From assembly GCF_029968015.1 (NCBI RefSeq), contig NZ_JASCIS010000023.1, positions 62,001-126,000 of the forward strand: a DNA stretch of 64,000 bases. Reading direction: 5' to 3'. Position numbers and translations under genes: made by a program. This document shows, piece after piece, positions 33,853 to 42,797 of this stretch. Under the pieces are notes generated by a model, which was not told where the DNA came from, did not search any database, and saw nothing but the letters and a program-made list of their open reading frames with translations. Every line of letters starts with the position of its first letter. The first letter of the stretch is position 1. The DNA comes from Streptomyces luteolus (GTDB taxonomy: Bacteria > Actinomycetota > Actinomycetes > Streptomycetales > Streptomycetaceae).

Positions 33853-33915
33853 CGGGGGTCCGGGGGCGGAGCCCCCGAAGCTCCGCAGGATTTCGGGAAG
33901 GGGCGGGCTGGGGAA
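33831..33915. repeat. Dispersed intergenic palindromic repeat, copy 1
   Basis: About 85 bp, beginning AGCCCCTCCGGCG and continuing with GAGGAGCGGGGGTCC, the internal hairpin CGGGGGC-GGA-GCCCCCG and GGGAAGGGGCGGG. It is nearly identical to 54836-54920. Both copies lie just downstream of genes. Confidence 0.85.
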
Positions 33916-33976
33916 GTAACACCCGACTGGCCCACCCCAGCAGGCCGCCCCCCGAGCCCCGGCAGAGCCTCGAACT

Positions 33977-34567
33977 ATGCGCCGACTCGCCCCCACCCTC
34001 TGCCTCACGGCCCTCCTCACCCTCACCCCCGCGGGCCCCGCCGCCGCGGACCCGGGCGTGACGACCGACCCGTCGAGTGCCGTCCCGGGCGGCGAGCTGC
34101 GGCTCACCGCCACCGGCTGTGACGGCAAGACGGCCGCGGCCAAGTCCGAGGCGTTCGTCGCCGACGGCTCCCTCACCGTCGGCGGCAGCGCCCGCGACAG
34201 GGAGGGCAACGTCCTGGCCGGCGAGGTGATGATCCGGTCGACGGTCACCGTCGGCACGTACCAGATCTCCGTGACCTGCGACGGCCAGGAAGGCAAGGCC
34301 AAGGGCAGCTTCACCGTCGTACGGGAACAGCCCAAGCCCAAGTCCCAGCCCAAGTCCCAGCCCAAGCCCAAGTCCAAGCCCGCCACGTCCCCCCACGCCT
34401 CACCGACCGCGCCGAGCCGCGCCGGGGGCGGCGGCACCGCTGCCATGGCCGCCGACTCCGACGACGGGCCCGGCCTGAGGCACGCCGTGATCGGCGGAGT
34501 CCTCGCCACCGCGGCCCTGCTCGCCGTGACCGGGCGGATCCTGCGCCGACGACGCCGCCACCATTAG
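33977..34567 (+). CDS. Secreted, C-terminally anchored protein, unknown function
   Basis: A 196 aa exported protein. It has a signal peptide (LTALLTLTPAGPAAA), an Ig-like beta domain of about 90 residues (VPGGELRLTATGCDG ... YQISVTCDGQ, with one Cys pair), a Lys-Pro-Ser-Gln repeat linker, a C-terminal hydrophobic span (AVIGGVLATAALLAVTG) and a basic Arg tail. There is no LPXTG or LAXTG box before the span. It sits 12 bp upstream of a class F sortase and is probably co-transcribed. Confidence 0.78.
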   Translation: MRRLAPTLCLTALLTLTPAGPAAADPGVTTDPSSAVPGGELRLTATGCDGKTAAAKSEAFVADGSLTVGGSARDREGNVLAGEVMIRSTVTVGTYQISVTCDGQEGKAKGSFTVVREQPKPKSQPKSQPKPKSKPATSPHASPTAPSRAGGGGTAAMAADSDDGPGLRHAVIGGVLATAALLAVTGRILRRRRRHH

Positions 34568-34579
34568 GGCCTGGACGCC

Positions 34580-35218
34580 GTGTCCGAGGCGCGCCCACGT
34601 TCCGCCCGGCTGGTCACCGCCGCGGCCTGGCTGCTGCTCCTCGTCGGCCTGTGGCTGTGGGGGCGCGAGCTGAGCATCCTGCCGGGTCTGCCCGGCACCG
34701 GTGACGTGTCCGCCGCCGGAGTCCGACTCCCGCCCGCGCACGACCCGTTGCCCGCCGTCCGCCCGCACCGCGTCGACATACCGGCGATAGGCGTGCGCGC
34801 CCCCGTCGTCGAACGCGGCCTCGACCAGGACCTGGCCATCGCCCCACCGCCGTACGACCGGCCGGGCGTCGTCGGCTGGTACGCGGGCGGCACCCGGCCC
34901 GGCGCCGCGGGCACCGCCCTGTTCGTCGGCCATGTCGACACCACCTCGGACGCCGCTGTCTTCTACGACCTGAGCACGCTGAAGCCCGGCCAGAAGGTGC
35001 GGGTGTCCCGCGCCGACGGCTCGCTCGCCGAGTTCACCGTCGAGGACGTCCAGGTCCTCCAGCGCGACGACTTCGACGCCGTGCAGGCGTACGGGGAGCG
35101 TCGCGAGGGCCGCGCCGAGCTGCGCCTGATCACCTGCGGCGGCACTTTCGACCGGGTCACCGCCAGCTATTCGTCCAATGTGGTGGTCTCCGCCTACCTG
35201 ACGGGGACCGGGCCCTGA
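34580..35218 (+). CDS. Class F sortase
   Basis: A 212 aa sortase of the actinobacterial class F. GTG start, one N-terminal span (LVTAAAWLLLLVGLWLWG), then the beta-barrel with VDIPAIGVRAPV, the catalytic His in LFVGHVDT and the catalytic Cys in LRLITCGGTFDR. The class F substrate motif is poorly defined. The secreted protein just upstream is the obvious candidate partner by position only. Confidence 0.9.
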   Translation: MSEARPRSARLVTAAAWLLLLVGLWLWGRELSILPGLPGTGDVSAAGVRLPPAHDPLPAVRPHRVDIPAIGVRAPVVERGLDQDLAIAPPPYDRPGVVGWYAGGTRPGAAGTALFVGHVDTTSDAAVFYDLSTLKPGQKVRVSRADGSLAEFTVEDVQVLQRDDFDAVQAYGERREGRAELRLITCGGTFDRVTASYSSNVVVSAYLTGTGP

Positions 35219-35268
35219 CCCGTGCCGTATGCCAGGATTGGGAGCCCGAACAGCCCGAGGGGGAGTGG

Positions 35269-36318
35269 ATGTACGGCAGCGAGGACCACCGCACCAGCAG
35301 GTCTGCCGGGCGGGGGTGGAAGGCATCGGCGGCGGCCGTGGGGGCGGCGCTGCTGATCGTGGGATGTTCGTCGGACGGCGGCGAGGCAGAACCGGATCCC
35401 AGCGGCTCGCAGGTGCAGCAGCAACCCAAGGCCAGCGACCCGTACTGGGTCGACCCGCAGGGGAACGCGGCCCAGCAGGTCGCCGAGTACCGCCAGGACG
35501 GCAACGACGTCGACGCGCGGCAGATCGAGAAGATCGCGAGCCAGCCCGTCGCCGAGTGGATCACGGACCCCGACAACGCGGCGGCCGAGACCCAGGCCCG
35601 CGAGCACACCGAGGCCGCGACCAAGGCCGACCGGGACGCACTGATCGCCCTCTACAACATCCCGCACCGCGACTGCGGCCAGTACTCCAAGGGCGGCGCC
35701 GCCGACGGCAACGCGTACCGGACGTGGATCGACAGCGTGGCCAAGGGCATCGGGGACCGGAACGCCACGGTCATCCTGGAGCCGGACGCGCTCCTGCACG
35801 TCGTCGACGGCTGCACGCCGGGCGAGTTCCACGGCGAGCGGTTCGACCTGCTCAAGGGCGCCATCGAGAAGCTGAAGTCGCTGAAGAACACCAAGGTCTA
35901 CCTGGACGGCGGCAACCCCGGCGGCCCGAAGCCGGACGACCTCTACCAGCCACTGAAGTCGGCGGGCATCGACCAGGCCGACGGCTTCGCGGTGAACGTG
36001 TCCAACTACTACGGCACCGCCGAGTCCACGGCCTTCGGCAAGGAACTCTCGATGAAGTTCGGCAACAAGCCGTTCGTCATCGACACCAGCCGCAACGGCA
36101 ACGGCCCCTACACCGAGGGCGATCCGGACGAGCGCTGGTGCAACCCGCCCGGCCGCGCCCTCGGCGAGGCCCCGACCACGAAGACCGCCGACGCGGCCGT
36201 GGACGCGTACCTCTGGATCAAGCGCCCGGGTGAGTCCGACGGCGAGTGCAAGGGCGGCCCGCCGGCCGGGCAGTGGTGGCCGGAGTACGCGCTGGGGCTC
36301 GCGAAGGGTGCCAAGTAG
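35269..36318 (+). CDS. cslZ: GH6 family glycoside hydrolase lipoprotein (CslZ-like)
   Basis: A 349 aa exported beta-1,4-glucanase-type enzyme. The signal ends in a lipobox-like IVGC (Cys33), so it may be lipid-anchored. GH6 signatures are ALYNIPHRDCGQYSKGG (with the catalytic-site Asp) and TVILEPDALLH, then FVIDTSRNGNGP and RWCNPPGRALG. In S. coelicolor a GH6 gene (cslZ) neighbours cslA and glxA and is thought to trim the hyphal-tip glucan; here it is convergent with glxA, with a shared hairpin between. The symbol rests on this synteny. Confidence 0.88.
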   Translation: MYGSEDHRTSRSAGRGWKASAAAVGAALLIVGCSSDGGEAEPDPSGSQVQQQPKASDPYWVDPQGNAAQQVAEYRQDGNDVDARQIEKIASQPVAEWITDPDNAAAETQAREHTEAATKADRDALIALYNIPHRDCGQYSKGGAADGNAYRTWIDSVAKGIGDRNATVILEPDALLHVVDGCTPGEFHGERFDLLKGAIEKLKSLKNTKVYLDGGNPGGPKPDDLYQPLKSAGIDQADGFAVNVSNYYGTAESTAFGKELSMKFGNKPFVIDTSRNGNGPYTEGDPDERWCNPPGRALGEAPTTKTADAAVDAYLWIKRPGESDGECKGGPPAGQWWPEYALGLAKGAK

Positions 36319-36337
36319 TCCTGTTCGTACGTGAGTT

Positions 36338-36375
36338 GAGGGCGCCCCTGGACCGAACGGCCCGGGGGCGCCCTC
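36338..36375. terminator. Bidirectional terminator between cslZ and glxA
   Basis: GAGGGCGCCCC (36338-36348) pairs perfectly with GGGGCGCCCTC (36365-36375), with a 16-nt loop, midway between the two convergent stop codons. Confidence 0.8.
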
Positions 36376-36387
36376 GTCGTACGCGTA

Positions 36388-38334
36388 CTACTCGGGAACC
36401 TCCACCCACACCGCCTCGCTCGGGCGGCCCTTCTCGTCCGTCACGAACAGCATGTACCAGCCGGGCTGCACCAGGTTCTTGTTCTTCGGGACCGTGACCG
36501 TCACCTTGTCGCCCGAGGTCTTCAGGCCCAGCTCGATGGAGCGCTGGTCGATGTCGGTGACGTGCGTGGACGCGCTCGGCTTGATCAGGCGGGCCTTCTT
36601 CAGGCTCTTCGCCTGCCGGGACTCGAACGTCGCGGAGGAGCCGCGCTCGATGGTCTCCTCGCCGCCCGTGAGGACCGGCCTGGTGCCGTTGTAGAGGTAC
36701 GGCGGCGTGTAGATCTCGATGCGCTGCTCGAACTTGCCCGGCTTGGTGTCGGCATCGTCCGAGAACAGCGAGTCCGAGCCGAACACCACGACCCGGCCGT
36801 CGGGCAGCAGCAGCGAGCCCGAGTGGTAGTTGCGGCCCACCAACGGGTCGGCCACGCGCCGGAGTTCCTCGCCGCCCGGTGCAAGCATCCGGGCCTGAAG
36901 GATGTTGGAGCCGCCGCGGCCCCGGTAGTCCTCGGAGCCGCCGGTGATCAGGACGCTGTCGTCGGGGAGGATCGAGGACTGCGGGTAGCGGGTGCCCTTG
37001 TCGAGCGACGGGCCGTCCTTGAAGACCGGGGTGTCGGCCTTGAGGTCGATGATCCGGGTCTTCTCGCTGGACTTCTCGGACTCGCCGACGCCACCGCCGC
37101 CGATCACCATGAACCGCTCGTCCTGCGCGGGCGGCAGCATCACGGTGCCCGCTGTCTCCATCAGCTTCGGGTCGCTGAGCCCCTTGACCTTGGTGAACTC
37201 GTTGGTGTCGAAGTCCCAGATGCCGGGGTCGCGGCCCACGTCGTCCGGCCCGTACCCGGCGTTGGCGCCCGAGTAGAAGAGCTTGCCGTTCGGCAGGATG
37301 AACACCGCCGGGTACGTCGGGAACTGCCGCTCCTGCGGGACGTACTCCCACTCCTTGGTGTCCGGGTCGTACACCTCGTTGCGGTCGCCCGGCACGATCT
37401 GGCCGATGTCGTCCAGGCCGGACAGGGCGAGGATCCTTCCGTCGGAGAGCGTGGTGAGCGTCGGGTACCAGCGCGCCTCGTTCATCGGGTCGACCTTGAT
37501 GTACTTCTCGGCGACCGGGTCGAACTCGTAGGCGTCCTTGATCCCCTGGAAGTCCTTCTTGTCCAGGGCGAGCTTCTGGGCGATGCCGTACGTGTTGCGG
37601 GCGTCGGCGCCCTTGAGGCCCTGCACCCGGTAGTTGTCCTCGGTGCCGGTCTCGTACTTCCTGCCGCTCTTCTGCGCCTCGACGTACACCCGGCCAAGGC
37701 CCGGGTCGTTGCGCACGAACGCGCCCGTGGCCTTGTCGAAGACCTTCTTCGCGCGCTCCACGACCACCGGGTCCTTGGAGACGAAGGTCTTGCCGTTTTC
37801 CTTGCCGGTGAAGCGGGTGCCGGCGGGCAGCGTGATCGGCTCGTCCGGGTTCTCGTTGTGCACGATCATCAGGCCGCCGGCCTTGGTGACGTCGCCTTCG
37901 AGCTTCTCGTACCGCTTCGTGCCGCCCGCCACCAGGAGCTTGCCGTCCGGGAGCTGGGTGTGGCCGGTGCAGAACAGGTCGTTGGGCGTGGGGATCTTCT
38001 TGAAGGTCTGCTTGACCGGGTCCCACAGGATCGTGTCGAACTTCTTCGCGTCGAAGTTCTTCTCGTTGTTCCCCGAGCCCGCGACGAGCAGGATCTTGCC
38101 GGTGTGCAGGACGGCCGCGTGGATGGTGTTGAGCCGGTACTTCTCGGGGATGTCGACGAGGTCCCAGTGCCCGTTCTCGGCTTTGTACTCGGGCCTGTTG
38201 ATCTTGTACTGGTGGTACTGCTCGGAGCCGAACCGCCAGAGCCACGGGCCGTTCATGCCGGCGAGGGCCACGACCACCGCCGTGCCTATCGCGAAGCGGC
38301 GGGCGCGGCGGCGGCCGGTGGAGCGGTCGTTCAT
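36388..38334 (-). CDS. glxA: GlxA, galactose-oxidase-like copper radical oxidase
   Basis: A 648 aa membrane-anchored copper radical enzyme that works with CslA in making the glucan at hyphal tips. One N-terminal span (FAIGTAVVVALAGM) is followed by kelch-type blades (LPDGKLLVAGG, LSDGRILALSG, LPDGRVVVFGS) and a C-terminal DUF1929 domain. The expected active-site set is visible: Cys122 (FCTGH), Trp289-Tyr290, Tyr503-His504 (GRNYHSG) and His591 (STHVTD); Cys122 and one tyrosine would form the cofactor cross-link. The ATG overlaps the cslA stop (ATGA), so the two are coupled. Confidence 0.94.
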   Translation of the reverse strand: MNDRSTGRRRARRFAIGTAVVVALAGMNGPWLWRFGSEQYHQYKINRPEYKAENGHWDLVDIPEKYRLNTIHAAVLHTGKILLVAGSGNNEKNFDAKKFDTILWDPVKQTFKKIPTPNDLFCTGHTQLPDGKLLVAGGTKRYEKLEGDVTKAGGLMIVHNENPDEPITLPAGTRFTGKENGKTFVSKDPVVVERAKKVFDKATGAFVRNDPGLGRVYVEAQKSGRKYETGTEDNYRVQGLKGADARNTYGIAQKLALDKKDFQGIKDAYEFDPVAEKYIKVDPMNEARWYPTLTTLSDGRILALSGLDDIGQIVPGDRNEVYDPDTKEWEYVPQERQFPTYPAVFILPNGKLFYSGANAGYGPDDVGRDPGIWDFDTNEFTKVKGLSDPKLMETAGTVMLPPAQDERFMVIGGGGVGESEKSSEKTRIIDLKADTPVFKDGPSLDKGTRYPQSSILPDDSVLITGGSEDYRGRGGSNILQARMLAPGGEELRRVADPLVGRNYHSGSLLLPDGRVVVFGSDSLFSDDADTKPGKFEQRIEIYTPPYLYNGTRPVLTGGEETIERGSSATFESRQAKSLKKARLIKPSASTHVTDIDQRSIELGLKTSGDKVTVTVPKNKNLVQPGWYMLFVTDEKGRPSEAVWVEVPE

Positions 38335-40328
38335 TTCTTACGTCCCCCAAGAGCGATCTGTATGGTCTCGTCGGCAGCGGCCCAACTCGGCTTGTGGTGC
38401 GGCGCATGCACACCCGGAAGCCGCGGGTCGGGCGGTACGGGCTGCGCAGGTTCCTGCGGTACGACGACGGGTTGCCGGAGCGTGTCCCCGGGCTGCGGCT
38501 CGGGAGCGGCCGAACTGCGGCCTGCCGCCGCCGACTTGCGGCGCTTCTTCTCCTGCCGCCACATGTACCGCCACGCGAAGATCGGCGCCGCTGTGATCAG
38601 CAGCGCGAACGAGGCCCAGGTGATCATCGCCGGGTGGGCGTGGTCGTACACGAATGCGGCCGCGATCGAACCGGCGAAGACCAGGATGAAGAACAAGTGG
38701 ATCCGGAAGGTCCCGAACAGCGTGTCCGGGCTGGCCGACTCGCCCTTCGGGGTCACCACGAACTTGGACTTGCGGCGCAGCACCGCGTCCATCAGGGAGC
38801 GGGCGTAGATCGGCGCGGACAGCGCGGACATCACCATGCCCGCCACACCGCCGGAGCCCTCGGGTTCGTGCGGGGAGACGTTGTGCCGCCGGTTCCAGAC
38901 GTACAGGCCGATCTGCAGCGCCGAGGCGTTGCCGTACAGCATCAGCCAGATCGTCGGGTCGATGTTCACACCCGAGGCGCCGAGGCCCAGGAACAGGGCG
39001 CAACTCAGCGCCGCGAGGATCCAGTTGAGGGCCGACATCGGGTAGAAGATGATCATCATCGTGTAGTTGAAGAGCTTTCCCGGAGGCAGGGAGTACCAGC
39101 CCTTCCAGTACTGCTTGAGGATCGTCTCGTACGTCCCGCGCGACCAGCGCAGCTGCTGCGTGAAGAAGTCCGTCCAGGCGTTCGGGCCCTCGCCGACCGC
39201 GAGGACGTCGGGGGTGTAGACCGACTTCCACTTCTTGCCGGTGGCCGGGTTCCGGTGCCGGTGGATCTCGAAGCCGGTCGCCATGTCCTCGGTGATCGAG
39301 TCGTACAGGCCGCCGATCTGCTTGAGCGCCCGGATGCGTACGGCGTTGGAGGTGCCGACGAACATCGGCCCGCCGTAGCGGTTGCCCGCGCGCTGGATCA
39401 GGGCGTGGAAGAGGAACTGCTGGGACTCGGCGGCCTTGGTGACGAACGTGTCGTAGTTGCCGTAGACCTGCGGGCCGATGACGAAGCCGACGTCCGGGTC
39501 GCGGAAGAAGCCGAGCATCCGCTCCAGGTAGTTGGCCATCGGGACGTGGTCGGTGTCGACGGAGGCGAAGTAGTCGTAGGCGTCGCCGTGCGCGTCCAGC
39601 CAGGCGTTGTAGTTGCCGTGCTTGGTCTTGGCGCGGTGCGGGCCCTTCTTCTGGTTCCACTTCTCGACGCCCTTGCGGGAGAAGTGGTGCACGCCCAGGC
39701 GCGCGCAGACCGCCTTCACCTCCGGGTCGTCGCCCTCGTCGAGCAGCCAGACGTGCAGGAGCCCGCGGTGCCGGATCTTGACCGCGGCCTCCAGGGTCTT
39801 GGTCACCATCTCGATCGGCTCCTTGCCGGGCACGAACGAGGTGAGGAACGCGACGCGCGTGCCGGTCTCGGGCACCACGGGGACCGGGTCGCGGGCGACG
39901 AGCGTGGCGTGCGCGTTGGACAGCACGTTCATGCAGCGGAAGAACTCGATCAGACCGATCGAGACGAGCATGACGACGTCGAGGTGCTCCAGATACGCGT
40001 TCGGTACGTAGTCCCGCTTCGTCCAGTGCTCGGGCTGAAGGAGCCAGGCGAGCAGGACGAGGGAGAGCAGTGGTGCGGCGCCCAGCATGAGGGCCGCGCG
40101 TATGCGGTGCGGCTCCTGGGAGAGCAGCGAGCGGTAGCGCACCTTGTACGGCTTGCCGGGGTCGGGCTGCGTGAGGGGACCGGCGAGCCGGCTGTAGTGC
40201 TCGTAGTCGTAGCGCGGCAGCGATTTCTTGAGGCGCCGGAAGCCGCCCGTCCGGTGCGAGAGCACCCGCAACTGGGTCGTCCGGGACGCGTCGGAGTCGG
40301 GTCCGGCGCCCGTAGGCGTCGACGTCAT
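38331..40328 (-). CDS. cslA: CslA, cellulose synthase-like glycosyltransferase
   Basis: A 665 aa GT2 membrane synthase that produces a beta-glucan at the hyphal tip, needed for tip growth and aerial development in Streptomyces. Spans flank the catalytic domain. Visible motifs are FASVDTDHVPMANYL (DxD), ITEDMATGFEIH (TED) and QQLRWSRGTYE (QxxRW), the processive GT2 set. The N-terminus is cytoplasmic and polar; the C-terminus is rich in Pro and Ala. No PilZ domain is obvious. The 254 bp upstream contain its promoter region and no gene. Confidence 0.95.
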   Translation of the reverse strand: MTSTPTGAGPDSDASRTTQLRVLSHRTGGFRRLKKSLPRYDYEHYSRLAGPLTQPDPGKPYKVRYRSLLSQEPHRIRAALMLGAAPLLSLVLLAWLLQPEHWTKRDYVPNAYLEHLDVVMLVSIGLIEFFRCMNVLSNAHATLVARDPVPVVPETGTRVAFLTSFVPGKEPIEMVTKTLEAAVKIRHRGLLHVWLLDEGDDPEVKAVCARLGVHHFSRKGVEKWNQKKGPHRAKTKHGNYNAWLDAHGDAYDYFASVDTDHVPMANYLERMLGFFRDPDVGFVIGPQVYGNYDTFVTKAAESQQFLFHALIQRAGNRYGGPMFVGTSNAVRIRALKQIGGLYDSITEDMATGFEIHRHRNPATGKKWKSVYTPDVLAVGEGPNAWTDFFTQQLRWSRGTYETILKQYWKGWYSLPPGKLFNYTMMIIFYPMSALNWILAALSCALFLGLGASGVNIDPTIWLMLYGNASALQIGLYVWNRRHNVSPHEPEGSGGVAGMVMSALSAPIYARSLMDAVLRRKSKFVVTPKGESASPDTLFGTFRIHLFFILVFAGSIAAAFVYDHAHPAMITWASFALLITAAPIFAWRYMWRQEKKRRKSAAAGRSSAAPEPQPGDTLRQPVVVPQEPAQPVPPDPRLPGVHAPHHKPSWAAADETIQIALGGRKK

Positions 40329-40582
40329 GAGTCATCCCCCCGCACGCGGGTCGGTCCCCGCGTGGTCGTCGGTCCTGGTCACCGCTCGGTCCCCCCTGAA
40401 CCCCGCGGTCGCATCAGTGGCGGGCCACCGGTCGTTGAGACGTCGAAAGCCCGCCCGCGGTTCGCCCGGTCAGCATGATGCCCGCCCGAACTCAACTCCC
40501 GCACACCGTCCATCACATGGTGTTCACGAATTACGCAAGCGTTCTACGTCCGCATCATGATCGCAAGATGGGAACCTGCCGG

Positions 40583-41311
40583 TTAGCGATCATTTGCGCG
40601 CTTTGCGTGAGGAGTTGAAGCTTCCGCTTGCCCGCGCGCCCCCGCCGAGGCGAGCCGCGTGCGGAGGTTTCCGAAGTGCTCGCGTACGGCCTGCTCGGCC
40701 CGGAACGTGTCGCCGGAGCGGACCGCGTCGAGGATCTCCCGGTGCTGGCGGAAGGTCACCTTCGGGTCGTGCGGAATGTCCACGAGGTCGGTGCGTACGC
40801 GGTGGAACGCGTCCCAGAACGCCTCCAGGACCTCGCCGAGCAGCGGGTTGCGCAGGCAGCGGTAGAGGGTCGCGTGGAAGGCGCGGTCGGTCTCGGCGGC
40901 CACCGTGCCGACGGCGGCCTCGCTCTCCATCCGGTCCACGAGCGCGTCGAGTTCGGCGAGGTCGCTCGCCGGGACCTGGCCGGCGAGCCGCGCGAGCAGC
41001 CCGGTCTCCACGGCCTCGCGCAGTTCGAGCAGTTGGAGCAGGCTGTCCTCGCCCCGGTAGTGCCCCGCGACGGTACGGAACGCGAGGCCCTCGATCATCG
41101 GCGCCATCGACATCGCTCCCACGTACGTGCCGAAGCCGTGCCGGATCTCGACGATGCCCATCGCCACCAGCGCCTTGAGCGCCTCCCGCACGGAGTTGCG
41201 ACTGACGCCGAGCAGCTCCATCAGTTCGGGCTCGGTGGGCAGCGGGGCGCCGGAGGGCAGCCGCTGGTCGATGATGAGCTTCTTGATCCGCTCCTGTATG
41301 TCGCGCGCCAT
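40583..41311 (-). CDS. FadR/GntR family regulator with FCD domain
   Basis: A 242 aa regulator. The GntR wHTH (LPTEPELMELLGVSRNSVREAL) is at residues 24-48; the C-terminal all-helical FCD domain has metal/ligand positions in ETDRAFHATLYR and FRQHREILDAV. Such proteins usually regulate organic-acid or sugar-acid metabolism. It is on the same strand as cslA but upstream of it by 254 bp; a link is only positional. Confidence 0.9.
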   Translation of the reverse strand: MARDIQERIKKLIIDQRLPSGAPLPTEPELMELLGVSRNSVREALKALVAMGIVEIRHGFGTYVGAMSMAPMIEGLAFRTVAGHYRGEDSLLQLLELREAVETGLLARLAGQVPASDLAELDALVDRMESEAAVGTVAAETDRAFHATLYRCLRNPLLGEVLEAFWDAFHRVRTDLVDIPHDPKVTFRQHREILDAVRSGDTFRAEQAVREHFGNLRTRLASAGARGQAEASTPHAKRANDR

Positions 41312-41431
41312 GGGCCAAAGGTATCCGGCGCGTGGCGGGGCGGGGGCGGTGAGGTGTCTGGGGGGTGCTCAGGGGGTTTCGGAGGGGGGCGTGGGGGGTG
41401 CGTGGGGGGCGTGGGGGTGCGCGTGCACGAC

Positions 41432-41461
41432 GAAGGCCCCTCGCTTTCGCGAGGGGCCTTC
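41432..41461 (-). terminator. Hairpin after the tRNA-like element A
   Basis: GAAGGCCCCTCGC (41432-41444) pairs perfectly with GCGAGGGGCCTTC (41449-41461) across TTTC. It lies 9 nt past the 3' end of the tRNA-like element on the minus strand. Confidence 0.8.
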
Positions 41462-41470
41462 GGCTGTCGG

Positions 41471-41546
41471 TGCGCCGCCAGGGACTCGAACCCCGGACCC
41501 GCTGATGCTGCGTTCATCCGGGGGGTAACCCCCGGACCCCCAGCCG
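41471..41546 (-). pseudogene. tRNA-like element A: tRNA-Lys 3' half with unrelated 5' half
   Basis: On the minus strand the 3'-terminal 36 nt (41506-41471) are identical to the 3' part of the tRNA-Lys gene at 41618: end of the anticodon stem, variable loop, T-arm, acceptor strand and discriminator A. The 5' 40 nt are different and include a GGGGGTTACCCCC hairpin and GATGAACGCAGCATC. The total of 76 nt is repeated exactly at 47181 and 59845. The 5' acceptor strand is missing, so it cannot be a normal tRNA. Confidence 0.75.
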
Positions 41547-41580
41547 CCAGTGGGGTGCCGCAAGATCCCGGTGTATGACG

Positions 41581-41608
41581 AAGGCCCTCCGCTGGAGCGA
41601 AGGGCCTT
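41581..41608 (-). terminator. tRNA-Lys terminator A
   Basis: AAGGCCCT and AGGGCCTT pair, with CGCT/AGCG continuing the stem after one mismatch. It lies 9 nt downstream of the tRNA gene on the minus strand. Confidence 0.8.
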
Positions 41609-41617
41609 GTCTGTCTG

Positions 41618-41691
41618 TGCGCCGCCAGGGACTCGAACCCCGGACCCGCTGATTAAGAGTCAGCTGCTCTAACCAACTGAGCTAGCGGCGC
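41618..41691 (-). tRNA. tRNA-Lys (anticodon CTT), copy A
   Basis: The 74-nt sequence folds into a full cloverleaf: acceptor GCGCCGC/GCGGCGC, D-arm GCTC..GAGC, anticodon stem GCTGA/TCAGC with loop CTCTTAA (anticodon CTT), T-arm CGGGG/CCCTG-type with TTCGAGT, discriminator A. CCA is not encoded. It is identical to the copies at 47328 and 59992. Confidence 0.97.
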
Positions 41692-41830
41692 CTGCTGACC
41701 TGGAGAACTGTACCGGATTCCGGAGGGTGCCCCTGACCACCCGGTGACCATCCGGTGATCATCGGGTCGACCGGCCGACGGGGCCGTGGGTGGCCCGCCC
41801 TGGGCGGCGTACAGCATTCGGACCGTCAGC

Positions 41831-42595
41831 ATGCGATTCGGATGGACAGTTGAGAAACTGACCGTCGTGCAGCAATGCGGACATTCAGGGCCGGGGTATG
41901 AGCCGGGAACGCAGCCGGGATGTGAGGCGAATCGCATCGCGATCCGTGCGTCCCGTGCGCCCCGCACGCCTGATGCGGCCTATCGGTACAAGAACCTCAG
42001 GGCGGCGGCGCAGACCCCGGCCCCCGGCACGGCTCTGCGCTATCCCGGCGCTGCGGCATTCGGCCCTGGCGCCCGCAGCCCGTACGTCGCCCAGCTCGGC
42101 CGGCTCCTCGTCCAGCGCGGCGGCGGCCCCTTCTACCGCTCCGGGCCCTCGCCGGTCTGGGGTGAGGCGGACCGCAGGGCGACCCAGGCCTTTCAGCGGG
42201 CCCAGGGCTGGACGTCGGACGAGGGCGGGGCGGACGGGCTGCCGGGGCCGCTGACCTGGGAGTACCTGGTCCTGGGGAAGGGCCGGGACATCCCGGGGCC
42301 GGGTGGCGGCTCGGGGGGCGGGGGTACGGAGGCGGGGGCGGCGGCCGGGAACGTACCCGCCTATCCCGGCAGGGGCGCGTTCCGGCCCGGCCGGTCGAAC
42401 GCGCATGTGGAGCGGCTCGGCCGACAGCTCGTACAGAAAGGGTTCGGCAGGCACTACCGCCGGGGCCCGGGACCCGACTGGGGCGAGAGCGACCGCCGCG
42501 GCGTCGAGGACTTCCAGCGCGCCCAGGGCTGGCGCGGCGGCGCGGCGGACGGCTACCCGGGGCCGGAGACGTGGCGGCGTCTGTTCCTTCCCTGA
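41831..42595 (+). CDS. Protein with two peptidoglycan-binding-like domains
   Basis: About 254 aa from ATG 41831; GTG 41867 in the same frame is also possible. Two homologous modules, each about 70 residues, are separated by a Gly-rich linker: YPGAAAFGPGARSPYVAQLG ... AFQRAQGWTSDEGGADG and YPGRGAFRPGRSNAHVERLG ... DFQRAQGWRGGAADG. These match the PG_binding_1-like repeats of Streptomyces proteins that bind the cell wall. No signal peptide is evident from either start, so export is unclear. Confidence 0.75.
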   Translation: MRFGWTVEKLTVVQQCGHSGPGYEPGTQPGCEANRIAIRASRAPRTPDAAYRYKNLRAAAQTPAPGTALRYPGAAAFGPGARSPYVAQLGRLLVQRGGGPFYRSGPSPVWGEADRRATQAFQRAQGWTSDEGGADGLPGPLTWEYLVLGKGRDIPGPGGGSGGGGTEAGAAAGNVPAYPGRGAFRPGRSNAHVERLGRQLVQKGFGRHYRRGPGPDWGESDRRGVEDFQRAQGWRGGAADGYPGPETWRRLFLP

Positions 42596-42797
42596 CCTGG
42601 GGAAGCGGGTGGCGGGCGCCGGGCGGCGGGTGGCGGACGGGGAGGGCAGGGCGGCACGGACGACGGACGGATGACGCGGGTCGGCAGGGCAGCAGGTCGG
42701 CAGTACGCAGCACGGTGCAGGTGGGACGGCAGCACGGCGTAGGACAGCAGTACGGCAGGACAGCGGTAGGCGGCACGGCGGAGGTGCGGAGGTACCG

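Noticed and set aside
36218..38808. Long frames on both strands across glxA
   Set aside because: Only the glxA frame has the kelch and copper-site motifs; the others are composition shadows.
38331..40335. Alternative frame of equal length (665 codons) over cslA
   Set aside because: It has no GT2 motifs and is Arg/Pro-rich, typical of an out-of-frame reading of GC-rich DNA.
41221..41517. Short frames starting ATGAACGCAGCATCAGC within the tRNA-like elements
   Set aside because: The same start occurs at all three elements because they are identical repeats; no conserved downstream protein follows.
41471..41546. A second functional tRNA next to tRNA-Lys
   Set aside because: The 5' acceptor strand and D-arm are missing and the loop that would hold an anticodon lacks the conserved U33.
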